Notes: generated by a model from the letters alone, not told the origin. DNA of 64,000 nt from Hydrangea macrophylla (GCA_033977485.1 CM066987.1:90242588-90306587); one strand, 5' to 3'. Shown: positions 1-13,075, numbered from the stretch's first letter. Numbers and translations: made by a program.

Positions 1-269
1 CCCCAGGATCTGAATTTTGGCTTGGGTAATGGTATTTGGCTTAATAAAAATATTTTGGTCATTTTATAAAAAACAATTATTTTGGGTTTTTGTCTCTAAA
101 TTCTAACATTCCTAAGTCTTCCTAAAGGTTATTCTAACGTATCTCAGAAACCACGATGCTTTACGGAAATCTAATTTATATAACCAAAAAATCCGGATTC
201 CGATAATCGGATTGTTCTTGATGCGAGGTCCATTTTGTCGAACTGATAAACCAAAATAGGGTGTCTACA
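1..269 (-). mobile_element. LTR end fragment (minus orientation)
   Basis: The stretch ends at 269 in GGGTGTCTACA, the reverse complement of an LTR start (TGTAGACACC). The same terminus ends the LTRs at 11386, 19220 and 60706. It abuts degenerate gypsy integrase sequence at 270, so an LTR element seems to have inserted there, and the protein homology stops abruptly at that point. The rest lies left of the window, so the expected partner of CTCCC (270-274) cannot be checked. No coding sequence is visible. Confidence 0.45.
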
Positions 270-1188
270 CTCCCTTGTATTCCCTCAACATACTAATGTG
301 AAAGACATTATGTACTCCAGACATCTTTTGTTGCAACGCAAGTCGATAGGCTATTTTCCCAACGTGTTCCACTATCTCAAATGGTCCAATGAAATGAGGC
401 GACAACTTACCTTACTTCTGTCCAAAGCGTACTACTCCTCGAATTGGAAAAACTTTCAAGAGTACGTGATCTCCGACAGCAAAGTTTCGGTCCTTTCAAT
501 GCTTATCTGTGTAGCTTTTCTGTTTACTTTGTATGGCACGCATCATCACTTTCACAACTGTTATCTTTTCATTGGTCTCCTAACCAATTCTGGTCCCAAT
601 AGTTCCTTATCTCCAATCTATTGCCAACAAAGCGAGGTTCAGCACGACCATCCATACAATGCTTGAAATGGAGCCATCCCTATATTTGAATGGTTACTGT
701 TGTTGCATGCAAATTTGATCAATGAAAGATGTATTTCCCATGAACTCATATTCTCCATAACCTAATTGGTGGGTTCAGTCTGTCCATCGGTTTGTGGATG
801 AAAAGTAGTACTCAAACTTAATGAAGTTCTTAGGGCTTCTTGTAAACTTTCCTAGAATCCTGAAGTAAACTGTGAATTGTGATCTGATACGATAGACACT
901 AGTACTCTGTGTAGTCGTACAACTTGTTGAAGATACATCCTACACATCATCTCCACTAGATAGGTCATATTGTAAGCAATTTAGTGAGCCAACCTTGTCA
1001 AACGATCTATAATCACCCAAATTGCTTGGTGGTGTTGTTGTATCCTGGGCAATCTAACTACAAAATACATGGTAATGTGTTCCTATTTCCAACCTAGAAT
1101 AGGAAGGGGTTGCAAAAGTCCTAAGGGTCTCTAGTGTTCGACTTTCACTTGTTGACAAGTCAAATATTTAGACTTTGGCTACATCTGT
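270..1188 (-). pseudogene. Degenerate Ty3/Gypsy integrase remnant (older element, left half)
   Basis: Read on the minus strand, this translates in broken frames to the C-terminal part of a gypsy polyprotein. It starts in the integrase zinc-finger region near 1160 (LTCQQV), passes through the catalytic core with its EHIT motif near 1070, and reaches the GPFE segment and the conserved SGVHNVFH block near 300. Stops and frameshifts are frequent, so it cannot encode protein. It stops at 270, where an LTR begins, and the chromodomain is missing. At 1188 it is cut by element A and resumes at 9410 with the upstream part of the same pol. It resembles the integrase of element B (53008-57210) but is far older. 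Confidence 0.85.
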
Positions 1189-3315
1189 TGTCACGCCCCG
1201 GATCCACACATGTAAATCTAGGATACGTGGCACGCCACCAAGGCTCGTCACAAGTCATTAAAGTTCCCAAAAATCACCATAATAAAAGTTTTGACCAAAG
1301 AACTCGATACATTGTTTTTTTTTTTTCCAAAAGTTTGAACACACACACACACATCTAAATTTATCCTAACAAAATTCATTTTCTAAAGTAACATTTCAAA
1401 ACATTTTATACATTTCGAAAACATGTAAAAGCACTTTCAGGTCATAACCTCAACCTTCATGAGTTCTTAACACAGTTTTAAAATGCTTTAGGAAAATATT
1501 ATTTATAATCAATTAATGTCGAACTCAACGAGTAGAAACTCCGAGTTCGTCGCCCCGATCAAACTATGCAAGGTAGAAAAATACCACCATAACCCCAAAT
1601 CAACCAACATATCACGTCCCCCATATTACAAGAATTTAAACCACTATCATTTACTACACAACCCAAAATAAATAATTGTTTACAATATTCCATTAATTTA
1701 CTTATTAAACATAAATCCATTAAACCAGAGTTTATTTACAAATCCACGCCCACGATTACTCTCCAAGTCCTTTCCTTTTCTTCTGAGCTCCACCTTGAAC
1801 ACCTACGATGGTTATTCAATAACCACTACAATATATAAGTTATATGCTTGTGAATAACACTAATTATGCACATGGATAATAAACATGCTCAATTTCATTC
1901 CATTACAACCAACTATAGTCTCCGGCAACTACTAGTTCAATTCCACCACTACCAACTAGTCCGCGGCTCTACTCCCTAAGCCCACGTGACCTAGTTATGA
2001 CCCACGCCTCACGTGCGGTCCCATAGGCCTCTGGCGGCCGTGGTCGTCACCACATCGATTACCTCATGGTGGTATAGAACTAGCAATTCCATTGACCCAA
2101 ATAAGCAACTCAACATGCTCACATAATTCATTACACCATGCTTTCACAATCAAATTGGGCCTAATTTAACCACATGAATTTTGCCCATTAATAAACTAAA
2201 TAAGTTTTATTAAGCTAATTTAACATGCTTTTACATCCCAAATGAACCCAAACATGGAACCATCCACAAATCATAATTAATGTCACTCACCTCTTGAAAT
2301 CGCCCCTAAACTTGAGATTGGAGTTTTATTATGCTGCAGGTATTAATCCTACACAATTTTGGTAAACTAAATGTTACCAACCCATTTGGGTCACGAAAAA
2401 TCTATCGATTAAACTAAAAATAAATTATACCAAAAGGTTAGGCTTACCCCCATAAATCCAAATATGACTTCATATCACGGCTTAGACAACGTACGACGAA
2501 GATGTGACGTCCAAAAGCTGAAGCCCTCACTTTCCCTCTCTTTCTTTCTCGTGGACTGTCTCTCTACTCTCTTCTGTTTCTTTTTTTTTTTTTCCTTTAC
2601 CTATTGATTAACTAAACATATATATATAATATACATATAATATATATATATAATGTATACCACGCCACCGCCGCCATAAGCATACACACACTTCCACGTT
2701 TTCCTCTTTTTTTTTTTTTTATTGTTTTGATGACAATGAGTCATCTTAAGAGATATCCATAGGATATTTTAATCCATTTAATCATAATTATGTTTACATC
2801 CCCTAATGTTTTTTAAGTTCTATCATGAAAATCCAAACAACTTTATATTAACTACCTAATATCTAAATGAGTCAATATCTATGTCACGTATGGGCCCCAA
2901 AAGTAGTCCCAAATATCTTATGAAGGCACTAATCAGCCTACCAATTATGCCACGTGTCCCATTACGCCCTCACAAGGGTACCCAAACTTGTAACATAATA
3001 AATATGAACAATAATAAAATATTAAAGCACTGAATATTTTATCAATTAAATAATCATATGGCATGAACATGTATTACAATGTACACATTTATATTTAAAT
3101 GTCTACCATTTAATCACATAAATGCAACTAAATGTAAATTATTCAATCTGGACCTCCTGTGGGTCCCATTTCACATTTGTCCAACTGTGCCCTTTGTCAA
3201 GCACTTATCACATCAGGGTAACTGGAACTTACCCAAATCAGCACATGCAATTAATTATACTAATTAATACATGTAAAATAAATATTACTTCCATTTACCG
3301 GGTACGGGTATTACA
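1189..3315 (-). repeat. Element A 3' LTR
   Basis: 2127 bp, the same length as the copy at 7278-9404 and nearly identical by eye. It contains a CA microsatellite (about 1337-1353), a TA-rich tract (about 2620-2655), and poly-T runs near 2580 and 2710. Unlike most other LTRs in the window it has no cluster of self-complementary words. No clear TATA box could be assigned. Confidence 0.92.
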
Positions 3316-3331
3316 TCTCTCCCTCCCTTTT
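3316..3331 (-). other. Polypurine tract of element A
   Basis: On the minus strand this reads AAAAGGGAGGGAGAGA immediately before the LTR start TGTAATACC. That is the expected site for plus-strand DNA priming in an LTR retrotransposon. Confidence 0.8.
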
Positions 3332-6300
3332 AGAAAGTTTGTCCCCAAACTTTTCTCAGTTTACGAATCAAATAGATGTAAGTACTATCTCTGCTCGAAA
3401 CCCTACTGGTTCATATGCAACAACACAATCATAAAATACCTTACGCCCGCTGGTGTGACCACAATCGCAATTGACTAGTCCCCATTCTTTATACTATTTT
3501 CAATTGACATATTGGAATTCCAATCTCACTTGATTCATCGAACTATACCCCTTTTCCGAAGATACGACTTCTAGAAATATTTCTTCCCCACAGTAGTCAT
3601 ATCCCCCAATCCTTTTGGAACGAATCTCACTTGTCTTTATTATATTTTCCCACGAATTAACAGCGGGGAATAAAACTTTTCCCAACAAGTTCAGTTCCAC
3701 TGCTATTGTTTTTGCAAGATGCCAGAACTTCTTCATAATCGACTATTTCCTTCTAGGTTGACAAGTGCTAGTACCACATAATTGCGTAACTCTTTTCACA
3801 TATAGGTTTTTTAATCCCAGCAAACCCGCAGTTTCAATCAATAACCACAATCTGATTGGGTCACCTTGTCCATAATCATCTATATGACAACACCTAATTC
3901 TCGTTAATTTTGGCAACTCTGTAATGAAATTTACTACGATAAACACCCAATTTCAGATTATCAATAATATCAATCACAATAACCCAGTGAACCTTCGTTG
4001 TTTCTGCCCTTATATACCATACATCACAAATAATGCTTTACATTTCCCATCTGGAAGTAGCTTTCTCAATATCTTAGTTGAAAATTTCACCTGATAGTAC
4101 GTGAATGTCAAATCAATCTTCACGAAAACTTGTGCCCCTTAACTAATTACTAAATCATCTTTGCAATGAGATGAATTAGTAATATCTCATACCCAATTAC
4201 TAACGTATTATATATTGCCAGAAACCATTATGAAGACCCTTATACACATTCGCCAACCTTTGTAGCAATTTCAATAAAATAACTATCTGAACTTTCTGTG
4301 GTTAAGATAAAAAAAAAAACACTCTAACATTCCCCGAATTTTCTTTCTTCCCAGATTCTGTATTCAATCCGGCAAGCAATACAATAACACATACGAATAC
4401 ATCACATCCCTTCAACGAATCCTGATAAACTTAATCAAAGTAGAATTTTAACTTCACTCTGTTCTGGTAGTATAATTTCATAAACTTCATGTTATTGAAT
4501 TTGACATCTGTTGTCAGTGTTTCTTTCAGCACTTTCCCAGATTTCAATACGAAAAAAAAAATGACATTGAAGTGAATAATATGAATTCACCATATATACA
4601 CATAAGTCCTCTTCACATAACCCAGGAATTCACAGTATAAGCAATGCTAAACAGTTGGGTCGATTCATCTGTTTATAATCAACTATATACCTTCAATACA
4701 TACTTATTATCCACATGTCAATACTCATTTCACTTGATATAATCATATCGGTTGACCCCAATATATTACCACCCCTGTTTCAAGTTACAGAAGAATCCCC
4801 AAGTCCCTGTACTGGTTCAGTTATCCACAGATAAGCAACATATATATACCAATACCTCTCGTCAATTCTGATTCACAGTAATATCAATTGTTCAGGCATA
4901 TCGACTTAATATCAAATCTTGAGTTATAACTTATCACGAACTCTAACCGCTTTCTGTTCTACTCATTCGGTTCTCTTTGCATAACCAAATATTTTCAAGC
5001 CCTGTAATTCACATACCTTTCGTGTAGTGCTGTTGAATTTAATCATGTCGTGACCACTTCTTGGATCTTGTACCAAGTAATGCATATCAGAAAAGTTCAT
5101 TCCTTTCTGTGAAATTCAAACAATTATCACACAATATAGAACTCAATCTCAGTACAACCTTCCTAGAATCAACGAATTCCCAGTATTAATATTTCTCGAA
5201 GGTTTGCATGGTTTGCAATTTAATTCTTTAAGTCTTGAGAACACTACAAATCTCACAAGTGTCCTTATACTAATAATCACATCTTTAGCTCAAGTTTAAT
5301 AGTTCCCAGTTTCAAGTTTGTTATCAACTCATATAACTTCAATTATTGCAATACATCAGAGCTTGCTTTACCTTACTTCAAACTATCAATAATATCAAAT
5401 ACCCTGATTCACATATATCTGGTACCAAAGAATATCCCAATTCAAATCCCACGAAGCAAATTGTTGTTTTTCCTTATAACCCGTCAACCCAATCTTGTAT
5501 TCGCAGCGAACGGTACTTAGAATAATATACCTTTCTATCTCTAGCGGTACCTAGAACAGTACGTAGAATATCACAAGTTACTTTCAGACTCTCCTTTATC
5601 AAAATCATTTTGAATTCATTTCAAAATATAATATTCCAATATAAAACTACAGTTGGAGATAGTATGTCCACTCAAACTTCTTAGGCCAATTAAATACCAA
5701 TATAAAAGTTTGTTTCCTCTTCCTTTTTCGTTTCACTTCGCACGTAAAACTGTTTATACGACTGTTATAAAGTCAAAACATTTTACATTCTCATATAAAT
5801 CAATAATTCGTGTCAAGCATCAATTAAAATGCCTTTGATGACAACACCCTTCCTTTCCGTTTTACTAACTCTCTTTTTGAAAAACATAACATTATCGCAA
5901 CTTTTCCTCAACATGTTTAAACTTTTTTTTTTTTTTTTAAATCAAATCAAGTCAATTTTGTTTCTTCCAACAAAAGATGATTTTCAAATATTTTCTATTC
6001 ATTTCAACATACATAAGCTCATAACATTATTCAAATCCATCTCGAGGATTTCTAATAAATCATGAATAACAAAATCCAAAGTCTGAGAGTCTCCAGTGAT
6101 ATTCTAAGATACCTGACAACTGTGATGACTGAATGAATCCTAGTATGATTAGGATGTTTCAAGTAATATAAATAGATTAGTTACTTCAGATTCCCACTTA
6201 CTGAATTTCAATTCAAAATTTCTTCGGAAAAGACTGATACCCCGTATAGCTTAACAACCCAAATAAGTAATTATACGTAGCAACTACCCAGACTTCATCT

Positions 6301-7260
6301 GATAATATCGGACGTACTGACTTCGCAATCAATTCTAAAATAATGAGAAGAAGAGTACCCCAAAGAATAAGATAAACTAGATTTAAATTGAGAGATTCCT
6401 CAATAAACCAATATACTTCGAATAGAGTTAAGAGATTCCTCAACAATTCCAAGATAACCCAAGTGACTGAATAACCCCAAACATTTCCTCACCTCAACAA
6501 ACATACAAACCCAATATAAACATATCTTCCCAATTTTCGGAGAAAAGATAAAGAGCTCGATAATCACTCTCAAATATCATAAGAAACTTTAGAGACATAT
6601 TAGATAGTAATAATAAACGAGCTGTTCAGAATACTCAGAATAAGTCATAAGAAATCCAGAATTCCCAGAATAATAATATTCATATCGAAGAATCGATGAA
6701 TAATAGAAAACCCACTATAACCAAGAGAATCCAGATTCCCAAATTCCCGATGGAAGATAATAAAAAAAATCTCTACCAATATCAATACCCGAGATTATTC
6801 GGAAAGAAATCCATACCCATAGACATTCCCATACTCAAAATATTTATCAAATCAATATCCTGAGTAATTTAATACCATTCAAATCATTTCCCATAGCTGA
6901 CTCGACTCTTACTGTCATAATCCGAATGTTTTACAGAAACCCATCACTGATGTTCTCAAACTTAGAATTTTCTTATCAAATTATCACTTCCATTTCCAAC
7001 TCAATAAATTCCACCACATGGGAAAACATTTCTCATTACACCCCCACGTTATCACAATAAGGGTTTTAATCATCTTTTTACATATTATGATATGTAGATT
7101 GCATGCAACATAATATGCATTATCAATAACATTTATATCAAGTGCTGTAAACATGTATAGCTCTACATGTATCTACGTGTCATGATTATCAGTTTATATG
7201 TTTTTTTTTTTTTTTTTTCACTTCGTATTCGTCACTCGTCCCCAAAGGCTCTAACCTATT
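3332..7260 (-). other. Non-coding interior of element A
   Basis: About 3.9 kb of AT-rich DNA with only short ORFs (all under 80 codons). None resembles gag or pol on either strand. Notable contents are two copies of a hairpin-forming motif at 6387-6444, shared with element C, and a poly-T run near 7201. The absence of all structural and enzymatic domains makes this a LARD-type interior. I see no evidence that the small ORFs here are genes. Confidence 0.75.
6387..6444 (-). repeat. Two copies of a stem-loop motif shared with element C
   Basis: ATTGAGAGATTCCTCAAT at 6387-6404 and GTTAAGAGATTCCTCAAC at 6427-6444. Each is an inverted repeat around the constant loop AGATTC (GAATCT on the element's sense strand). 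The same motif with different stem pairs occurs at 39584-39872 in element C. Confidence 0.6.
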
Positions 7261-7272
7261 GCTCTGATACCA
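7261..7272 (-). other. Primer-binding site of element A (initiator tRNA-Met type)
   Basis: The minus strand reads TGGTATCAGAGC, the usual plant PBS complementary to the 3' end of initiator tRNA-Met. It lies 5 nt from the right LTR (7278), which makes that LTR the 5' one and fixes the minus orientation. Confidence 0.88.
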
Positions 7273-7277
7273 CTAAA

Positions 7278-9404
7278 TGTCACGCCCCGGATCCACACAT
7301 ATAAATCTAGGATACGTGGCACGCCACCAAGGCTCGTCCCAAGTCATTAAAGTTCCCAAAAATCACCATAATAAAAGTTTTGACCAAAGAACTCGATACA
7401 TTGTTTTTTTTTTTTCCAAAAGTTTGAACACACACACACACATCTAAATTTATCCTAACAAAATCCATTTTCTAAAGTAACATTTCAAAACATTTTATAC
7501 ATTTCGAAAACATGTAAAAGCACTTTCAGGTCATAACCTCAACCTTCATGAGTTCTTAACACAGTTTTAAAATGCTTTAGGAAAATATTATTTATAATCA
7601 ATTAATGTCGAACTCAACGAGTAGAAACTCCGAGTTCGTCGCCCCGATCAAACTATGCAAGGTAGAAAAATACCACCATAACCCTAAATCAACCAACATA
7701 TCACGTCCCCCATATTACAAGAATTTAAACTACTATCATTTACTACACAACCCAAAATAAATAATTGTTTACAATATTCCATTAATTTACTTATTAAACA
7801 TAAATCCATTAAACCAGAGTTTATTTACAAATCCACGCCCACGATTACTCTCCAAGTCCTTTCCTTTTCTTCTGAGCTCCACCTTGAACACCTACGATGG
7901 TTATTCAATAACCACTACAATATATAAGCTATATGCTTGTGAATAACACTAATTATGCACATGGATAATAAACATGCTCAATTTCATTCCATTACAACCA
8001 ACTATAGTCTCCGGCAACTACTAGTTCAATTCCACCACTACCAACTAGTCCGCGGCTCCACTTCCTAAGCCCACGTGACCTAGTTATGACCCACGCCTCA
8101 CGTGCGATCCCATAGGCCTCTGGCGGCCGTGGTCGTCACCACATCGATTACCTCATGGTGGTATAGAACTAGCAATTCCATTGACCCAAATAAGCAACTC
8201 AACATGCTCACATAATTCATTACACCATGCTTTCACAATCAAATTGGGCCTAATTTAACCACATGAATTTTGCCCATTAATAAACTAAATAAGCTTTATT
8301 AAGCTAATTTAACATGCTTTTACATCCCAAATGAACCCAAACATGGAACCATCCACAAATCATAATTAATGTCACTCACCTCTTGAAATCGCCCCTAAAC
8401 TTGAGATTGGAGTTTTATTATGCTGCAGGTATTAATCCTACACAATTTTGGTAAACTAAATGTTACCAACCCATTTGGGTCACGAAAAATCTATCGATTA
8501 AACTAAAAATAAATTATACCAAAAGGTTAGGCTTACCCCCATAAATCCAAATATGACTTCATATCACGGCTTAGACAACGTACGACGAAGATGTGATGTC
8601 CAAAAGCTGAAGCCCTCACTTTCACTCTCTTTCTTTCTCGTGGATTGTCTCTCTACTCTCTTCTGTTTCTTTTTTTTTTTTTTCCTTTACCTATTGATTA
8701 ACTAAACATATATATATAATATACATACAATATATATATATAATGTATACCACGCCACCGCCGCCATAAGCATACACACACTCCCACGTTTTCCTCTTTT
8801 TTTTTTTTTTATTGTTTTGATGACAATGAGTCATCTTAAGAGATATCCATAGGATATTTTAATCCATTTAATCATAATTATGTTTACATCCCCTAATGTT
8901 TTTAAGTTCTATCATGAAAATCCAAACAACTTTACATTAACTACCTAACATCTAAATGAGTCTATATCTATGTCACGTATGGGCCCCAAAAGTAGTCCCA
9001 AATATCTTATGAAGGCACTAATCAGCCTACCAATTATGCCACGTGTCCCATTACGCCCTCACAAGGGTACCCAAACTTGTAACATAATAAATATGAACAA
9101 TAATAAAATATTAAAGCACTGAATATTTTATCAATTAAATAATCATATGGCATGAACATGTATTAAAATGTACACATTTATATTTACATGTCTACCATTT
9201 AATCACATAAATGCAACTAAATGTAAATTATTCAATCTGGACCTCATGTGGGTCCCATTTCACATTTGTCCAACTGTGCCCTTTGTCAAGCACTTATCAC
9301 ATCAGGGTAACTGGAACTTACCCAAATCAGCACATGCAATTAATTATACTAATTAATACATGTAAAATAAATATTACTTCCATTTACCGGGTACGGGTAT
9401 TACA
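7278..9404 (-). repeat. Element A 5' LTR
   Basis: 2127 bp, from TGTCACGCCCC to GGTATTACA on the plus strand, followed by the target duplication TCTGT. Nearly identical to 1189-3315. Confidence 0.92.
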
Positions 9405-9409
9405 TCTGT

Positions 9410-10280
9410 TTCATTCCTTCCTACTAGAAATTTCTTTTTAGTTCTTTATACATTTTAGTTCCTCCTCGGTGAACTGTCAACCTTGACCTATGTGCTTCTT
9501 CGAGACTATCTTTCCTTAGACCATCTGTATTGGTCACACATAATCTATCTCTACACCGGAGTGCTCCATCAGTTCCAATTTTCCATTCCTTTAGGTCATC
9601 TGCTGGCATTTTCTTAAACCATCGTTGAATATCGAAATCTTTCTTTTGTGCTTCCAAAATATGACTAATAAGTGTCTGTTATACTACAAGACATCCAAAA
9701 TGCTGTCCTCATTTTGTAGAAACTTGAAGATCAAATTCAGCATTCGTTTCCAAAGCTTTCCAATCTCTAACCATTAGAGATGTGACTACACTCCTAGGCT
9801 TCTGACTTAAGGCATCTGCGACTACATAAGCTTTACTAGGGTGGTATTCTAATATGAAGTCATAGTCCTTAATCAATTGTATCCATCAGTGTTGCCTCAT
9901 ATTCAGCTCTTTCTAAGTAAACAAATACTTCAGAATCCTATGATTGAAGAACAAATTAAACTTCTCTCCATATAGATAGTGTCTCTAGATCTTGAGAGCA
10001 AACACTACTGGAAACTCCAATCATGAGTTGGGTAGTTCAATTAATTTGGCTTCTGCTGCTTTAAACCATATCAATAACCTTATCGTCTTTCATGAGTACA
10101 CATCCCAATTCTTGATATGATGCATCACTGAAAATAAAGAACTTCTCGCCATCTCTTGGTATTACTAACACTGGTGCCGTGCTGAGTCTTTCTTTCAATT
10201 ATTTAAAAGCCTGATCACACTTATCATTCCATCCTAACCTTATCTTCTACAACTTTTCTCTTTATCACTTCTCTAAGATT
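9410..10280 (-). pseudogene. Degenerate Ty3/Gypsy RNase H and integrase N-terminal remnant (older element, right half)
   Basis: The best-preserved part (9424-9657) matches the RNase H-integrase linker and zinc finger of element B, with GGTKMYK and LKRNF in the same order. Further right, in several frames, come the RNase H blocks (YLYGEKF near 9970, DYDF and EYHP near 9850) and the connection region near 10210. In-frame stops and frame changes show it is dead. Element A inserted between the HH and CC halves of the zinc finger, so this fragment is contiguous with 270-1188 once A is ignored. Homology ends near 10265-10280, where an LTR begins. Confidence 0.85.
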
Positions 10281-11386
10281 TGTATTTGCACCCCCTAAGT
10301 GAGAAGTCAAGGGGTTTATATAGGCCAATTTGGGGTGATTTTGGGATTTAAAGAGTGCTCCCATTGGCTCCAAATGTCTGTGAACAAGGAAGTAAGTCGT
10401 TTTGGTTTCTAATTAATCAAAATGGACTACCAAAATAATTTACAAAAATGAACTGTTCTGGGGAAGAGTGTCGCGGCGGCCCTAGGCTTATGCTGCAGTG
10501 GCAGTGGGCCAATGCCACGGTGGCACTGCTCCTCCTTCGTCCAGATAATGTTTTTTAGGCCCCCAGAGGTTCCGGTATTCGCGAAAAGGTCCTATTTCAT
10601 ACAAAATTTACAGAAAATGCGTATGAACTACAAATTGGGGTTGTGAGATATCGTTGGAAAGGTAATGGAGTCAATTTTACATAAAAAAAATAGTTCAGAG
10701 ATAGGTCACTTTAAAAGGTTTTGCGGTATTCGCGATAAAAGCCAATTTGATCGCGTTTTTCACCTTCGAAAATTCATAATAAATTCGTTTTAAATCCAGG
10801 AATTATATGCAATATACCGTTGGAAAGCTATTGACGTCTAGTATTCATGAAAAATGTTTGAAAAATGATACGATACTCCGGTTTCAAAGTCAACTTTTGG
10901 TCAAATCAGTCAAATCTGGGATTCCCGAGAAGTTTCGAGAACCTCCGGGAGCTCCCCGGAGCTGACGTTTTCGTCCGATTTTCTTTTAAAAAACATTTTA
11001 GTACTTTCCACATGATCTAGAATGATCTTTGAACTTTTCGACAAATTTGGACGATTTCGGTCAAACCTTGGTCAAACTGGTCAGCGGGGACTTTCTGGGA
11101 ACTTCCGGGACTTCCGGGGGTCTCTAGGAGCTGATGATTTTATCCGATTTTGCTTGAAAACTCATTTTATGACTTTCCTTATGACATAGCATGTTTCCAA
11201 AACTTTCAGTCCAAATCTTGGAGTGTTTGGGCTTTCAAGGGCATTTTGGTCATTTGTACCACTTTTTGAGCATTTCGAGAGATAGAATTAACTTCCAAGA
11301 GTCCCTTTTTGAGTCGTTTCGATCATTGTGAACCACCAAGCCACGAGTCTCCTAAATCTGGTAGCCGACAAAATGGGGTGTCTACA
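10281..11386 (-). mobile_element. LTR of an unassigned minus-strand retrotransposon
   Basis: The right end GGGGTGTCTACA matches the LTR termini at 269, 19220 and 60706. The left end is placed at TGTATTTGCACC where pol homology stops, but no matching target duplication was found, so that border is tentative. It holds a minus-strand TATA-like box (10313-10324), a cluster of GTGGCA/TGCCAC words upstream of it (about 10467-10540), and a duplicated block of about 170 bp (near 10900-11000 and 11075-11180). It may belong to a Tat-like element. Confidence 0.5.
10313..10324 (-). promoter_or_regulatory. Probable LTR TATA box
   Basis: The minus strand reads CCTATATAAACC, a good plant TATA match, with the inverted-word cluster 10467-10540 about 145 bp upstream. 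Confidence 0.45.
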
Positions 11387-12551
11387 CCCCCGTGTGGTGG
11401 TCACCCTCTAACACGTCTCATTGATCCTATCCTTAGGAATTTTACATCTAGTAACCAATGAGTATTGTACCCTCTGTATGGAATGATCACCTATAGTTGG
11501 GTGACATAGAATACTCCACTCATTTTATAGTGAACCGTTAATGGAAGATCTTAGGAGTTATTAACAAATCCATCTCCCACTAGATTTGATAATTAAGGAT
11601 TTTGCTTTTGAAAAAGTTGTTTCTTCACATTACATATAACATCCAATGTTTACTAATGTGTTGAAATAGTTTTTGAATTTTATTTTAGAAAACTTGTTTT
11701 ACGTGCATGCAAGTAGTAACAATATATGTAATGGCAATCACAACCAAGCACATAAAACAAAAAACTAAAATTAAAAAATGAGCATTCAATAATGCCTGTC
11801 TCCCATGGCTCTATCTTCATAGACCTATCTCTTTTGGTGTGCCTTAAAATCAAACCAAAACAAAATACACATCAATCACAATTTTACAACAAAATAAAAA
11901 TCTTGGTGCCATGGGAAATAGCAGATTAATCCTTGCTGTAAACGGTTAGTTGTACAAATAACCACACACATATAACAAAAAAATTGTTCATTAAAACCCC
12001 TAGTTTATTCACATATTTCATCAGACACTTTATGAAAAGGTTAGAACTTTAAAACATCATATTCTCTCTATCCCTGTTCAATCGATTGAACTTGTTTTAA
12101 TAGATCAAAACAGTTCAATCGATTGAAATAGAAAGTTCACAGATTGAATTACAAAAAATTTTAGAATAGTATAAAACATTAAATTAGATCATTTTTAAAA
12201 TTTATAAAACTGTGGAAGACTTCTGGTCAGAGAAAACCTTTCAATCGATCGAACATAGATCAATCGATTGAATACTTTCAATCAATCAAAACTAGTTCAA
12301 TTAATTGAACTCAGAAGGTTTCGATCGATCGAAACACTTTCAATCGATTGAACTCAGAAGCTTTCGATCGATCGAAACACTTTCAATCAATTGAAACTGT
12401 CATGCATCCAATGCACTAATAGATTTGTTTTCTACTGCAAAACTACTGCAGAAACAGATCTATGACGATGCAGTTTCAAAAAATAGTCTTAAAACCATCA
12501 TGCAAATCAAACTACAGTTCCAAAAATGCATCTATAGATCCAAATAAGCGT
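11387..12551 (-). other. Truncated interior (leader side) of a Copia-type element
   Basis: This lies beside the PBS and LTR at 12552-14079 and would be the 5' untranslated region of that minus-strand element. No gag or pol motif is visible, and the remainder and 3' LTR are absent, so the element is truncated at about 11387. Positions 12065-12400 carry a dense cluster of the palindromic words TCAATCGATTGAA and TTCGATCGATCGAAA. Nothing else could be assigned. Confidence 0.5.
12065..12400 (-). repeat. Cluster of CGATCG/CGATTG self-complementary words (Copia leader)
   Basis: About ten 12-15-bp words centred on ATCGAT or TCGATCGA, separated by short spacers. Each is its own near-perfect inverted repeat. 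The same words recur in the adjacent Copia LTR at 12951-13075. Confidence 0.7.
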
Positions 12552-12564
12552 GGCTCTGATACCA
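12552..12564 (-). other. Primer-binding site of Copia-type element
   Basis: The minus strand reads TGGTATCAGAGCC (initiator tRNA-Met type), 2 nt from the LTR border at 12567. It marks 12567-14079 as the 5' LTR of a minus-strand element. Confidence 0.82.
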
Positions 12565-12920
12565 ATTGCAGGATTTAGGTTTCGAAAAACTTTAAATCAT
12601 GCACAGCGGTAAATCAAGTTCAAAACTTTATGGGTATGCCTGGATCTACTACTTACTAAGTCTATAGATGCGTAGGGAAGAGAGGGACAAGAACATTACC
12701 TTGTGGTCATGAACCAAATTCTGAATATATCCTTTCCCTTTGATGTGAAGCAGCTTCCTCAGGAAATCTTCACCGTTATGTCTCTTATGAACACTTACCG
12801 AAAAAGCCAAGGCTTGTGGAAACCATAATAGAGAGGGTAGGAATGTTTGGACAAACCCTAAAATAGTCTGGAGAGTTGGAGCAGTAAAACCGACGTTTAT
12901 CTTTATTTTGCACGCAACTC

Positions 12921-12932
12921 TCCTATTTATAG
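12921..12932 (-). promoter_or_regulatory. Copia LTR TATA box
   Basis: The minus strand reads CTATAAATAGGA. The palindromic words at 12951-13075 begin about 20 bp upstream. Confidence 0.6.
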
Positions 12933-12950
12933 GTTTTCAAGCCGACCATT

Positions 12951-13075
12951 GGGTTTCAATCAATCGAAGCACTTTCAATCAATTGAACTTCCAATCGATT
13001 GAAGCATTTTCAATCGATTGAAAGTGACCAGTCTTTAATCGATCGAACCACCTTCCATTGATCGAACTCCCTCTT
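12951..13075 (-). repeat. Palindromic word cluster upstream of Copia TATA
   Basis: Five to six words of the TCAATCGATTGAA type (variants TCAATCAATCGAA and TTAATCGATCGAA) with short spacers, immediately upstream of the TATA box. Confidence 0.65.

Larger units (their letters stand above)
1189..9404 (-). mobile_element. Element A: complete non-autonomous gypsy-type LTR retrotransposon (LARD-like)
   Basis: Two 2127-bp LTRs (1189-3315 and 7278-9404) bound a 3962-bp interior. Both LTRs have TG...CA ends. A perfect 5-bp duplication TCTGT lies at 1184-1188 and 9405-9409. The primer-binding site sits beside the right LTR and the polypurine tract beside the left, so the element reads on the minus strand. 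The LTR start TGTAATACCCG and end GGGGCGTGACA are typical of plant Ty3/Gypsy elements. The interior has no gag, protease, RT or integrase homology that I can recognise, so it would depend on proteins made elsewhere. By eye the LTRs differ by only scattered single bases, so insertion was fairly recent. It landed in an older gypsy pol. Confidence 0.92.

Noticed and set aside
298..666. 122-codon plus-strand ORF
   Set aside because: It is the antisense of degenerate integrase sequence (270-1188).
12552..12564. tRNA gene suggested by matches to tRNA-Met 3' end (also at 7261 and 51670)
   Set aside because: Only 12-13 nt match and each lies next to an LTR; these are primer-binding sites.
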